Shown here: positions 37,040-46,760 of the stretch, one piece after another | Layout: each line of letters opens with the position of its first letter | Position numbering within the stretch: position 1 is the first letter of the stretch | The notes under the pieces: model-generated | Database searches by the model: none | What the model saw: only the letters and a program-made list of their open reading frames with translations | What the model was told of the DNA's origin: nothing | Position numbers and translations under genes: made by a program | From: Roseivirga sp. BDSF3-8 | GTDB taxonomy: Bacteria > Bacteroidota > Bacteroidia > Cytophagales > Cyclobacteriaceae | Assembly: GCF_041449215.1 (NCBI RefSeq) | Contig: NZ_JBGNFV010000001.1 | Coordinates: forward strand, 5,225,001-5,289,000 | DNA length: 64,000 nucleotides | Reading direction: 5' to 3'

Positions 37040-37834
37040 TCAAAACCGGTACACGAGCAGGAAGCTATTACTGCTCATGTTGAACTGCAGGTTTTTACCC
37101 AGCCCCTCAGGCAGGGCCTTGCGGTGGAGGTAGGGTACCAGCAGGCCCACCCCTGCCCCTACGGCATAGCCTGTAATGATGTCGGTAGGAAAGTGCATGC
37201 CTGAGGTATATCTGAGTACGCCTACGGCGCCGGGCACTACCACCGCGCCGGACCAGGCCACCCACTTCCACAGGTCCCTTTGGCTATACTCCTGCACCAG
37301 TGAGGCGGTGAGGAAGCACACTGCAGCCGCATTGGCCGTATGGCCGCTGAAAAAGGAGTAGCGTGCATCGCGGATGTCTTTGGGTTCATCAGATGAGGGA
37401 TTGTACACATAGGGCCGGGTACGGTGTGCCAGGCCTTTGGCCATACCAATGGCCCCGTTCACCAGCAGCACTGTCTCTCCGTACATAAAGGCTACGGGGT
37501 AAAAGTCTCTCCTGCCTTCCTCTGAGGTAAATACGGACAGGGGAGCCAGTCCCGAAGCGAGCACTACCACTGTGCTTACGAGGTCGTCATGCGTGCCGCT
37601 TTGTCGTGTAGCTCCGCGGTCGAAGGCATTGACTGAAGCAGGGTCCAGGGCATCAATCTCCGCCTGGCTGAAGGTTTCCACCTGCCGCTTCGCAATCTCA
37701 CCGCCTATGAAGAGGGCTGCCCCCCCTAATATGAGGGAGCCGTCCTTCTTTTTGTCCAGGTCAAACCCCTTATCCTGGGCCTGCAGGTTCAGACTGAAAA
37801 AACTAAGCCAAACGATCAGTAAAGTATGTCTCAT
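37040..37834 (-). CDS. PAP2-family phosphatase, secreted or periplasmic
   Basis: 264 residues. A signal peptide (MRHTLLIVWLSFFSLNLQAQ) precedes a region with several hydrophobic helices. The three PAP2 motifs are present: KGLAHRTRPY (K-x6-RP) at about 135-145, the SGH of YSFFSGHTANAA at about 165, and R-x5-H-x3-D in RYTSGMHFPTDIITGY at about 210-222. Family members remove phosphate from lipids such as undecaprenyl or phosphatidic acid derivatives, or act on other phosphomonoesters. It is convergent with the GH27 gene, with about 30 bases between the ends. Confidence 0.88.
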   Translation of the reverse strand: MRHTLLIVWLSFFSLNLQAQDKGFDLDKKKDGSLILGGAALFIGGEIAKRQVETFSQAEIDALDPASVNAFDRGATRQSGTHDDLVSTVVVLASGLAPLSVFTSEEGRRDFYPVAFMYGETVLLVNGAIGMAKGLAHRTRPYVYNPSSDEPKDIRDARYSFFSGHTANAAAVCFLTASLVQEYSQRDLWKWVAWSGAVVVPGAVGVLRYTSGMHFPTDIITGYAVGAGVGLLVPYLHRKALPEGLGKNLQFNMSSNSFLLVYRF

Positions 37835-38171
37835 GCAGGTTCCGGGTCATCCTGGTAAATTGTAGCGTACAGTGAACGGGCACAGAAGAAAGAGGTTTAG
37901 AAATTTCAGGATTTGAGGTAATAGCGGGTACCGGCACTGATCCGAAATTCGCATATAACCAGTTAATTAGCAGGAATAGGACTCCCCTCCATTCACCCCG
38001 GTATTTTAAAATATACCGGCCTGCATTGGCTGGTTCGCCGATTAGGTTACTTAATTCGCCAATTCACACCTGTATCGGGCAAACTTTTGTGTGTCAGGGG
38101 TTTCACTTTTTCAAAATTCTAGTAAATTCGTTCTTACTTTTTATATTTCGTAACTTCCTTTTTTACAGCTT
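37835..38171. other. Divergent intergenic region PAP2 / response regulator
   Basis: No gene. There is a palindrome CCGGTAT..ATACCGG at 37998-38019 and an AT-rich stretch at 38100-38165 that probably holds the promoter of the response-regulator gene. The palindrome could be a regulator site or a small hairpin. Confidence 0.4.
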
Positions 38172-38528
38172 ATGCAGCGTATTGTAGTGGTTGAGGATAA
38201 TGATAGCCTGGCTCTGGTCATGGAAACTGTCCTGTCCACAGCCCATTATCAGGTACATATAGCAGGCAGTGGTGAAGAGGCCCTTAACCTGGTTCAGGAG
38301 CATCGCCCGCGGCTGATCTTTATGGACCTGGAGCTGCCTAACATGGATGGTTATTCCACGTGTGCCATACTTAAAAATGAATATCCCGACACAAGGGTGC
38401 TTGGCTTTTCGGCAGATATGAGTCCTTCGGTAAAAAGAAAATGCCTTGCGGCGGGTATGGATGATGCCTACGACAAAGCCGTTGAGCCGGAAGAATTAAT
38501 CCGGATCACCCGCCAGCATATCAGCTAG
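38172..38528 (+). CDS. Stand-alone response-regulator receiver protein
   Basis: 118 residues, a single receiver domain with no output domain. Seen: the acidic pair in VVVEDND, the phosphorylatable Asp in LIFMDLELPNMDG (about residue 57), a Ser in place of the usual Thr in VLGFSADMS, and the conserved Lys in YDKAVEP (about 105). Such proteins relay phosphate in His-Asp chains or bind partner proteins. No kinase is adjacent. It ends in a shared terminator with the M57-like gene. Confidence 0.88.
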   Translation: MQRIVVVEDNDSLALVMETVLSTAHYQVHIAGSGEEALNLVQEHRPRLIFMDLELPNMDGYSTCAILKNEYPDTRVLGFSADMSPSVKRKCLAAGMDDAYDKAVEPEELIRITRQHIS

Positions 38529-38555
38529 AAGCATCCCGGCCAACGAAACGAATAC

Positions 38556-38588
38556 AAAAAGGGCAAGCTGTACTGGCTTGCCCTTTTC
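38556..38588. terminator. Bidirectional terminator between convergent genes
   Basis: Stem AAAAGGGCAAGC / GCTTGCCCTTTT with a seven-base loop; A run on one side and T run on the other. It lies between the stops of the plus-strand receiver gene and the minus-strand protease gene. Confidence 0.85.
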
Positions 38589-38607
38589 ATTTAGATGGGT
38601 AGAGGGC

Positions 38608-39777
38608 TTAATCCCTTTCCAGCCTGAAGTAGCTGTCGCTTACATCCCAGCGGGAGCAGTTACCCGGATCGCTGATGCGTATCTGGAAAGAGGAGCGGTT
38701 ATCATGCTTAATAGGCCCTACTGCCCAGCTATAGCTACCTGTATTCGGTACGGTGGTGCTTAGGGAGGTGCCGTTCCAGTTATTCATGTACAGGTCTCCG
38801 TATGAGAGGAGCTCCAGTTTTACCTGGCTGCCGGTAAACCTGGCGGTGTTCCACCGGATGGTGTAGGTGTCGTTTTCGATTAATTCCTGGCCACCGTTGG
38901 GGTAGGTAAGCCAGTCGTTATAATAGCTGCTTACTGCCTGGCTGGGGCAAGATGGTTCCGGATAGAGGTTGCGTACCGCTATCTGGTCGTAAGAGCTGAA
39001 GCCTGCCCATGAGTACAGGGCGGTACCGCCGTTCATGACAGACCCTCCGTCGCTGGCAGGCGTACCGGGCACCTGTACGGCACCCACCGTACCGGCAGAC
39101 TCGCCGCGGGAAGCGTAGTTACTGTGGCGGAAGCCAATGCAGTGGCCCAGCTCATGCACCATATTGTAGCGCTTGGTGGACTCGGACACATTCATATTCG
39201 AGTAGAAATCCGGGTTAATGAGCACCTCTAGGTAGGGCTTACCTGCGGAAGGGAAACCGGCGGCAGCAATCACATTAGCAGGCAGGCTGCCATTATCAAA
39301 GCGGACGGTGATGTCCTCATATCCGCCATCTTCCTGAAACTGTATGCGGCAGTTGGTTACATTCGTCCAGTCCTGCATGGCGAGCAAAGCGGCATTGTAC
39401 CAGTTGTCATTATCTGTGGTCTTAACATTATACAGGTTTACGCGTATCACCTGGTTTGCAGTCGTGACCAGATTGGACGTTCTGTACTGCTCCTCATTTA
39501 CGCCCTTTTGAGCTCCGGCCTCAAAGGGCCACTCTTGTATGTCTTTGCTGAAAAGCATATCCCCTTCCACGAGGAAGTAGCCTTCAATGGACAGTATGTC
39601 TTCTGCCTTAAATCCGAATTCAAGCAGTTTTTGCACGACGGGGTGTTCTGTTTCCAGAACCGCTTCAGTAGCGGGGTCCATTTCTTCAAGGACTGTATTG
39701 TCCTGGCAGGAAGAAAAAATAAGCATAGCGGTTGCTATAAGGGCTGCAAAACGGCTGCCCGGTGTTAGTCTTTTCAT
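38608..39777 (-). CDS. M57-like zinc metalloprotease lipoprotein
   Basis: 389 residues. The lipoprotein signal ends at SSC (about residue 24). The zinc-binding HExxHxxGxxH motif is seen as HELGHCIGFRH at about 207-217, preceded by a beta-strand core with QFQEDGGYEDITVRF. This resembles the dual-action HEIGH/M57 metallopeptidases of Bacteroidota and myxobacteria. The C-terminal about 100 residues form a beta-sandwich domain (TYTIRWNTARFTGSQVKLELL). It should act at the cell surface or in the periplasm on proteins; the substrate is unknown. Confidence 0.85.
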   Translation of the reverse strand: MKRLTPGSRFAALIATAMLIFSSCQDNTVLEEMDPATEAVLETEHPVVQKLLEFGFKAEDILSIEGYFLVEGDMLFSKDIQEWPFEAGAQKGVNEEQYRTSNLVTTANQVIRVNLYNVKTTDNDNWYNAALLAMQDWTNVTNCRIQFQEDGGYEDITVRFDNGSLPANVIAAAGFPSAGKPYLEVLINPDFYSNMNVSESTKRYNMVHELGHCIGFRHSNYASRGESAGTVGAVQVPGTPASDGGSVMNGGTALYSWAGFSSYDQIAVRNLYPEPSCPSQAVSSYYNDWLTYPNGGQELIENDTYTIRWNTARFTGSQVKLELLSYGDLYMNNWNGTSLSTTVPNTGSYSWAVGPIKHDNRSSFQIRISDPGNCSRWDVSDSYFRLERD

Positions 39778-40070
39778 AAATAGGGTAATGGTTAAGAAAA
39801 GACGAATGTAGCGCCGCTGTATTATGTCAGGATGTCCAACCGGTTATGATATGGTGTCTGTCCTATTATCATACTGTATATATGCGTGTAATGATAACAG
39901 AGGGGAGGCCTTTTGCTACGGATACTGTACCTGACATAACTATAGTGTGCAATTATGGGCTGGTTTTCTTCGCGAGGTCTAACTTCACAGCAATAACGGA
40001 TATGAAGTACCCTATGGGGAAACTGAGCGATAGTAGCAGAAAGTAATTACTGGTTTACACTGCGCGTTTG
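39778..40070. other. Intergenic region before array 2
   Basis: AT-rich, no gene supported. It should hold the promoter of the minus-strand protease gene. Confidence 0.4.
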
Positions 40071-43000
40071 TCCCCCTTCCGTCTGCGAAGGTAGGGTTGT
40101 GGTATAGTCAATAGTACCTTTTCAAAATAACTGAAGTATATATGGTCGCTTTGGTTGCGCAGCCACCTTCCCCAAGGGGGAAGGAATACGTTTAGACCCA
40201 GCCTTGTGCGGCGTGCTGACACAAGCGGACGGAAGGGGTCCTCTCCTGTCTGGCAATCAGCAATGTGAGGTCACCATTTCCCTTTATTGGAATTTAGCAT
40301 AGTGGGGCTAGGGTAGGCATCGTAATTAGTCCCCCTTCCGTCTGCGAAGGTAGGGTTGTGGTATAGTCAATAGTACCTTTTCAAAATAACTGAAGTATAT
40401 ATGGTCGCTTTTATACCGCAGCCACCTTCCCCAAGGGGGAAGGAATACGTTTAGACCCAGCCTTGTGCGGCGTGCTGACACAAGCGGACGGAAGGGGTCC
40501 TCTCCTGTCTGGCACTCAGCAATGTGAAGCCACCATTTCCCTTTGGAATTTAGCATAGTGGGGCTAGGATAGGCACCGTAATTAGTCCCCCTTCCGTCTG
40601 CGAAGGTAGGGTTGTGGTAAAGTCTATAGTATCTCTTCAAAATAACTGAAGTATATATGGTCGCTTTGGTTGCGCAGCCACTGGTATGCCGAATTGTCGG
40701 ACCACAGCCCAGCTTCCCCAAGGGGGAAGGAATACGTTTAGACCCAGTCTTGTGCGGCGTGCTGACACAAGCGGACGGAAGGGGTTCTCTCCCGTCTGGC
40801 ACTCGGCAATGTGAAGTCACCATTTTCCTTTATTGGAGATTAGCATAGTGGGGCTAGGGTAAGCACCGTAATTAGTCCCCCTTCCGTCTGCGAAGGTAGG
40901 GTTGTGGTAAAGTCTATAGTATCTCTTCAAAATAACTGAAGTATATATGGTCGCTTTTATACCGCAGCCACCTTCCCCAAGGGGGAAGGAATACGTATAA
41001 ACTCAGTCTTGTGCAAGGTGCTGACACAAGCGGACGGAAGGGGTCCTCTCCTGTCTGGCACTCAGCAATGTGAAGCCACCATTTCCCTTTATTGGAATTT
41101 AGCATAGTGGGGCTAGGGTAGGCACCGTAATTAGTCCCCCTTCCGTCTGCGAAGGTAGGGTTGTGGTATAGTCAATAGTACCTTTTCAAAATAACTGAAG
41201 TATATATGGTCGCGCTTTGGTTGCGCAGCCAGCTTCCCCAAGGGGGAAGGAATACGTATAAACCCAGCCTTGTGCGGCGTGCTGACACAAGCGGACGGAA
41301 GGGGTCCTCTCCTGTCTGGCACTCAGCAATGTGAAGCCACCATTTCCCTTTGGAATTTAGCATAGTGGGGCTAGGATAGGCACCGTAATTAGTCCCCCTT
41401 CCGTCTGCGAAGGTAGGGTTGTGGTAAAGTCAATAGTACCTTTTCAAAATAACTGAAGTATATATGGTTGCGCAGCCACTGGTATGCCGAATTGTCGGAC
41501 CACAGCCCAGCTTCCCCAAGGGGGAAGGAATACGTATAAACCCAGCCTTGTGCAAGGTGCTGACACAAGCGGACGGAAGGGGTTCTCTCCTGTCTGGCAA
41601 TCAGCAATGTGAAGCCACCATTTCCCTTTGGAATTTAGCATAGTGGGGCTAGGGTAAGCACCGTAATTAGTCCCCCTTCCGTCTGCGAAGGTAGGGTTGT
41701 GGTATAGACTATAGTGCCTCTTCAAAATAACTGAAATATATATGGTTGCTTTTATACCGCAGCCACTGGTATGCCGAATTGTCGGACCACAGCCCAGCTT
41801 CCCCAAGGGGGAAGGAATACGTATAAACCCAGCCTTGTGCAAGGTGCTGACACAAGCGGACGGAAGGGGTCCTCTCCTGTCTGGCAATCAGCAATGTGAG
41901 GTCACCATTTCCCTTTATTGGAATTTAGCATAGTGGGGCTAGGGTAGGCACCGTAATTAGTCCCCCTTCCGTCTGCGAAGGTAGGGTTGTGGTATAGTCT
42001 ATAGTACCTTTTCAAAATAACTGAAGTATATACGGTCGCTTTTATACCGCAGCCACCTTCCCCAAGGGGGAAGGAATACGTTTAGACCCAACCTTGTGCG
42101 GCGTGCTGACACAAGCGGACGGAAGGGGTCCTCTCCTGTCTGGCACTCGGAATGTGAAGTCACCATTTCCCTTTATTGGAATTTAGCATAGTGGGGCTAG
42201 GGTAGGCACCGTAATTAGTCCCCCTTCCGTCTGCGAAGGTAGGATTGTGGTATAGACTATAGTGCCTCTTCAAAATAACTGAAGTATATATGGTCGCTTT
42301 GGTTGCGCAGCCACTGGTATGCCGAATTGTCGGACCACAGCCCAGCTTCCCCAAGGGGGAAGGAATACGTTTAGACCCAGTCTTGTGCGGCGTGCTGACA
42401 CAAGCGGACGGAAGGGGTCCTCTCCTGTCTGGCACTCGGAATGTGAAGTCACCATTTCCCTTTATTGGAATTTAGCATAGTGGGGCTAGGGTAGGCACCG
42501 TAATTAGTCCCCCTTCCGTCTGCGAAGGTAGGATTGTGGTATAGACTATAGTGCCTCTTCAAAATAACTGAAGTATATATGGTCGCTTTGGTTGCGCAGC
42601 CACTGGTATGCCGAATTGTCGGACCACAGCCCAGCTTCCCCAAGGGGGAAGGAATACGTTTAGACCCAGTCTTGTGCGGCGTGCTGACACAAGCGGACGG
42701 AAGGGGTCCTCTCCTGTCTGGCACTCGGAATGTGAAGTCACCATTTCCCTTTATTGGAATTTAGCATAGTGGGGCTAGGGTAGGCACCGTAATTAGTCCC
42801 CCTTCCGTCTGCGAAGGTAGGATTGTGGTATAGACTATAGTGCCTCTTCAAAATAACTGAAGTATATATGGTCGCTTTGGTTGCGCAGCCACTGGTATGC
42901 CGAATTGTCGGACCACAGCCCAGCTTCCCCAAGGGGGAAGGAATACGTTTAGACCCAGTCTTGTGCGGCGTGCTGACACAAGCGGACGGAAGGGGTCCTC

Positions 43001-43545
43001 TCCTGTCTGGCACTCGGAATGTGAAGTCACCATTTCCCTTTATTGGAATTTAGCATAGTGGGGCTAGGGTAGGCACCGTAATTAGTCCCCCTTCCGTCTG
43101 CGAAGGTAGGATTGTGGTATAGACTATAGTGCCTCTTCAAAATAACTGAAGTATATATGGTCGCTTTGGTTGCGCAGCCACTGGTATGCCGAATTGTCGG
43201 ACCACAGCCCAGCTTCCCCAAGGGGGAAGGAATACGTTTAGACCCAGTCTTGTGCGGCGTGCTGACACAAGCGGACGGAAGGGGTTCTCTCCTGTCTGGC
43301 ACTCAGCAATGTGAAGCCACCATTTCCCTTTGGAATTTAGCATAGTGGGGCTAGGATAGGCACCGTAATTAGTCCCCCTTCCGTCTGCGAAGGTAGGGTT
43401 GTGGTATAGTCAATAGTACCTTTTCAAAATAACTGAAGTATATATGGTCGCTTTGGTTGCGCAGCCACCTTCCCCAAGGGGGAAGGAATACGTTTAGACC
43501 CAGCCTTGTGCAAGGTGCGGCGTGGCGTGCTGCATTGGCGCACGG
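40071..43545. repeat. Tandem repeat array 2: 13 units in two length classes (about 258 and 289 bp)
   Basis: The start word TCCCCCTTCC occurs at 40071, 40330, 40586, 40876, 41135, 41393, 41671, 41961, 42219, 42508, 42797, 43086 and 43373. Spacings are near 258 or 289, with one of 278. Long units contain an extra block of about 31 bases (TGGTATGCC, GAATTGTCGGACC, ACAGCCCAG) that short units lack. The three units from 42219 to 43085 look identical, so expansion is recent. Each unit holds a TTCAAAATAACTGAA palindrome-like word, a CTTCCCC/GGGGGAAG hairpin and a GCGGACGGAAGGGGTCC word. The last unit is truncated at about 43545. Confidence 0.95.
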
Positions 43546-43714
43546 AAGACGCAGGACTCACCGTAGCAGAGGTGATGCGTTTTATTATCCGGCTGAAAAA
43601 GTGATGCGTTTGGAAAAGGGTAGAAACAGGTGATGGGTTTCGGTGAGTGGAAGGCGCTGGTTATTGAACCGGATGATGAACAGGAAGCGTTTATAACCCT
43701 CCTTGACTTTAATT

Positions 43715-44758
43715 TCAATTGGCATCCTTCACACAGCGGAAGCCGGTGTGATTAAAGCCGGAGTCGCGGGAGGAGCTCATGCGGCGGGCGGTGCGGTAGC
43801 CGCTGCAGTAGTCATTATTGCACAGGAAGGAGCCGCCGCGAATGACATGCTTGGGGGCATTTGGCTCCCGCGGATCGTAATAGGCCGGTGAGCCTTCGGG
43901 GTCGCTGACGGTTCCCAGGCTGGCATACTGCTGGTAGGCACGTACGTCGTAGCGGTCCTGGCACCACTCCCATACGTTACCGGCCATGTCATACAGGCCG
44001 TAGCGATTGGGCTCAAAGGATTTGACAGGGGCGGTACCTTCATAGCCGTCCATAAGCAGGTTGGCATAGGGGAAGTTGCCCTGCCAGAAGTTGGCCTTGC
44101 GCCAGGCACTTTCCACCGGCTCATTGCCCCAGGGGTATTTGGCGTCCTGCTTCCCTCCCATGGCGGCCCACTCCCACTCTGCTTCCGTAGGCAGGCGCTT
44201 GCCGGCCCACCCGGCATAAGCTTTTGCATCTTCCCAGGCGATGTGCACCACGGGGTGATCCATTTTATCCTCTATGGAGCTACCGGGCCCCTGGGGGTGC
44301 CGCCAGTTGGCCCCGGTGGTCCACTGCCACCATTGGCTGTAGTCCTGCAGGTTCACGGCCGTATCGGTCTTTTTAAATACCAGTGAGCCTGCCAGTAGCA
44401 CGGAGTCTGCCGGCCCGGGGGTACCTGCTGGCAGTTGCTTTTTCATCTCCTCCCAGTCAATGTCGCGCTCTGCTATGGTCTTGTAGCCCGTGGCTTTGGT
44501 AAAGGCGATAAACTCCCGGTTGGTCACTTCGGTAGCATCCATGTAGAAAGCGGACACCTCCACCTGGTGACGCGGAAATTCATCCTGGTAGGCGTCCTCT
44601 GATCGTCCGCCCATGGTAAAGCTGCCGGCAGGTATGGCCACCATACCCTCAGGCACTTTGCGCGTACCAGCGGCACCTGTCTCCTCCTTACTGTCGCCGG
44701 ACTGGCAGGCAGAAGTAAACCAGGCTATCGGGAGTAGGAAAAGGATGGCTATTCGCAT
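43715..44758 (-). CDS. Formylglycine-generating-enzyme (SUMF1/FGE) family lipoprotein
   Basis: 347 residues. Lipoprotein signal with Cys in WFTSAC (about residue 18), then the FGE-sulfatase fold: MVAIPAGSFTMGG, EFPRHQVEVSAFYMDATEVTN, PVVHIAWEDAKAYAGWAGKR, RLPTEAEWEWAAMGG, YGLYDMAGNVWEWCQDRY and HVIRGGSFLCNNDYC. Cys313 and Cys318 match the spacing of the two copper/redox cysteines of true FGE enzymes (C-x4-C in a SxxCxxxYC context), which oxidise a sulfatase Cys to formylglycine. Many Bacteroidota members without these cysteines are structural proteins such as GldJ/GldK; this one keeps them. No sulfatase is in the window. Confidence 0.88.
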   Translation of the reverse strand: MRIAILFLLPIAWFTSACQSGDSKEETGAAGTRKVPEGMVAIPAGSFTMGGRSEDAYQDEFPRHQVEVSAFYMDATEVTNREFIAFTKATGYKTIAERDIDWEEMKKQLPAGTPGPADSVLLAGSLVFKKTDTAVNLQDYSQWWQWTTGANWRHPQGPGSSIEDKMDHPVVHIAWEDAKAYAGWAGKRLPTEAEWEWAAMGGKQDAKYPWGNEPVESAWRKANFWQGNFPYANLLMDGYEGTAPVKSFEPNRYGLYDMAGNVWEWCQDRYDVRAYQQYASLGTVSDPEGSPAYYDPREPNAPKHVIRGGSFLCNNDYCSGYRTARRMSSSRDSGFNHTGFRCVKDAN

Positions 44759-44963
44759 AGTAGAGGTTTAGTAGGGCATCCAATATAGGGGATAGCCGAT
44801 TGATAATCTACTTCTGTACCCTTAGATGGTGACTATGAATCTCTTTCTAATGTGAATGAACCGGAATCTAAGCCGCAGGATCAACAGTTTTTGTGATAGC
44901 GGGAAGGTTTACGCTTGGAAATCCAGGCGTTTCCGCGAACTTCGCAGCAGAACAGAGCATACC

Positions 44964-45593
44964 ATGGCAGCACCTAATATTGACGACGAAAAGATTGAAA
45001 GCTTTTGGGATTGGTTTACTGAAAACCGCCGAAAATATACCTCCCTGCAGGACTTGCCTGAGGAAGAGGTAGAGTCTCTGCTGGAAGAGTTCCTGGCGGC
45101 CCTCCATGAGGTAAACCAAAACCTGTATTTTGAAATTGGCGGCCTGCCGGATACTCCGCAGAAGGAGCTCATCATCACGGCGGAGGGGGATAAAGAGTAC
45201 TTCCCGCTGGTGGAAGAGGTGGTGGACCAGGCGCCTTTCTTTCCCGAGTGGGACATCATTGCGTTTAAGCAACCTGCAGGTCCGGACTTTGTGATCTCTT
45301 ACGAAGACCAGGACTTTGAGCCGGAGCAGACGCTCTTCATTCCGATTGAGCCTCAGACAGACGATGCGATCACGGGCCTGAGGGTTTGCTACGCTGATTA
45401 TAACGAAGGGGATAAGGGCACTTTTCTTCACGGCACCTACCTGATGCTGGATTACTTACTGGGGGAAAAGTCGAGTACACTGGACATTGACCACCTGGAG
45501 GTGGGCCCGATCCCTGTGGACGGGGAAGCCTCGAAGCCCATGCCTCTGAGCGGAATTAAGGCCTATATTGACGGAAAGAGGGAGGAGAAGTAG
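44964..45593 (+). CDS. Conserved-looking acidic hypothetical protein
   Basis: 209 residues from MAAPNIDDEKIESFWDWF; an earlier in-frame start at 44856 would add a basic, unlikely N-terminus. The protein is very acidic, with a helical start (ENRRKYTSLQDLPEEEVESLLEEF), a middle with FEIGGLPDTPQKELIITAEGD and WDIIAFKQPAG, and a C-terminal part HLEVGPIPVDGEASKPMPL. The pattern 'WxWF...ELIITAEGD..YFPLVEEVV' is one I associate with a widespread family of unknown function in this phylum. No signal peptide; cytoplasmic. It ends near a shared terminator. Confidence 0.7.
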   Translation: MAAPNIDDEKIESFWDWFTENRRKYTSLQDLPEEEVESLLEEFLAALHEVNQNLYFEIGGLPDTPQKELIITAEGDKEYFPLVEEVVDQAPFFPEWDIIAFKQPAGPDFVISYEDQDFEPEQTLFIPIEPQTDDAITGLRVCYADYNEGDKGTFLHGTYLMLDYLLGEKSSTLDIDHLEVGPIPVDGEASKPMPLSGIKAYIDGKREEK

Positions 45594-45752
45594 TTGGGGG
45601 TAGTCTGATGGGAAAGCTTCAGGATAATATGATTGATCTGATTTTATCATTCATAGGAAAAAAACAAATCCATCAGTTCTTAACTGACTCTTGAGTGGCC
45701 AAAGGCGTGGGATGTCTGAAATAACCAGCTATAGCCTTCTAAGATAAGCACA

Positions 45753-45781
45753 AAAAAGCCCGGCAGTGACCGGGCTTTTTT
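45753..45781. terminator. Bidirectional terminator
   Basis: The hairpin AAAAAAGCCCGG-CAGTGA-CCGGGCTTTTTT between the convergent ends of the 44964 gene and the BI-1 gene. Confidence 0.85.
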
Positions 45782-45798
45782 ATACCTATTTGAAGCGA

Positions 45799-46554
45799 TT
45801 ACCTCTCTCTTAGCTTAGAGATGAGTCTGAGTATTTCGATGTAGAGCCAGATGAGGGTGACCATAAGGCCAAAAGCGGCGTACCACTCCATGTATTTTGG
45901 CGCATTGGATTCTGCCCCTTCGGTAATGAACTCGAAGTCGAGTACGAGGTTGAGTGAGGCGATACCTACTACGACGAGGGAGAAGATAATGCCAAAGGTG
46001 GAACTGCTGTGTATAAGGGGGATCTGAAACCCGAAAAACCCGCCAATGAAGGAGATAAAATAGAACAAGGCAATGCCGGCGGTGGCAGAGACTACAATGA
46101 GCTTAAAGCGCTCGGTGACCTTGATAATACCCATACGGTATACGACCAGCAGGCTGAAGAGTATGCCCATGGTAAGCAATATGGCCTGCAGCACGATGCC
46201 GGGGTAGATGTAGTTCATGAAGGCCGAAAGGCCACCCAGAGCGACTCCTTCGGCCAGACAGTATAGAGGGGCCAGGTAGGGGGCGGTGGTTTTCTTGAAA
46301 ATGATAATAAGGGCGAGTACCAGCCCGGTAATGCCGCCGCCGATGAGGTAGGGTTGTACTACGGAAGGGTCGGTGGCAGAGTGGAACATCTGCCAGGTAA
46401 AGAGCGCACCGGCAAATACGAGCAGGGTGAGAAAGCCGATCTTGTTGACGGTGCCTTCTATGGTCATAGATGGCTCAGCGCTCAGGTTACGTACGGCGGC
46501 CTGGGTAAAGGTACCGCTGCGCAGGGCAGGGTTTTTAGATTTGAAAAAGGACAT
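45799..46554 (-). CDS. BI-1/YccA family seven-helix membrane protein
   Basis: 251 residues with seven hydrophobic helices after a short cytoplasmic lead (MSFFKSKNPALRSGTFTQAAV). Characteristic of the Bax-inhibitor-1-like family: the first helix with VFAGALFTWQMF, the short loops with GGITGLVLALIIIF and AEGVALGGLSAFMNY, and the C-terminal FGLMVTLIWLYIEILRLIS. Members are calcium-leak or proton-linked channels; the bacterial role is not settled. Single-gene unit ended by a terminator. Confidence 0.9.
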   Translation of the reverse strand: MSFFKSKNPALRSGTFTQAAVRNLSAEPSMTIEGTVNKIGFLTLLVFAGALFTWQMFHSATDPSVVQPYLIGGGITGLVLALIIIFKKTTAPYLAPLYCLAEGVALGGLSAFMNYIYPGIVLQAILLTMGILFSLLVVYRMGIIKVTERFKLIVVSATAGIALFYFISFIGGFFGFQIPLIHSSSTFGIIFSLVVVGIASLNLVLDFEFITEGAESNAPKYMEWYAAFGLMVTLIWLYIEILRLISKLRER

Positions 46555-46728
46555 GGTTATTTAGTTCACTTATATAAAAACAGAATACTATTTATAAAAG
46601 AAATGCTATAAAGATAGGCAATGACAGGATGTATGCGGGGGAGAGGTAAGAAAATAAGGGAATATTTAGTGTATGGAAACGGGAAGGTGTTGCCGGCGGC
46701 CTGATAGTTATTACGTTTGATCTAATAG

Positions 46729-46754
46729 GTGGGGCTGGAGCCCCACGCCTTTTT
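46729..46754 (+). terminator. Terminator-like hairpin just ahead of the CPBP gene
   Basis: A perfect 8-bp stem GTGGGGCT-GG-AGCCCCAC followed by a T run, ending 6 bases before the first possible ATG (46761). No plus-strand gene precedes it, so it may be an attenuator in the leader, or a repeat. It favours the later start at 46797. Confidence 0.55.
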
Positions 46755-46760
46755 AAACAA

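Noticed and set aside
39846-40046. 66-codon frame
   Set aside because: No coding pattern, no homologue recalled; AT-rich intergenic DNA.
40326-43345. Small frames (61-165 codons, MPDRRGPLPSA and MVALVAQPLVCRIVG types) in array 2
   Set aside because: Repeat reading on both strands; identical because the units are identical.
40071-43545. CRISPR array
   Set aside because: Units are 256-290 bases and similar along the whole length; there are no short constant repeats with unique spacers, and no cas genes.
43632-43742. Small plus-strand frame starting MGFGEWKALVIEPDDEQ
   Set aside because: Overlaps the end of the FGE-like gene and has no support beyond being open.
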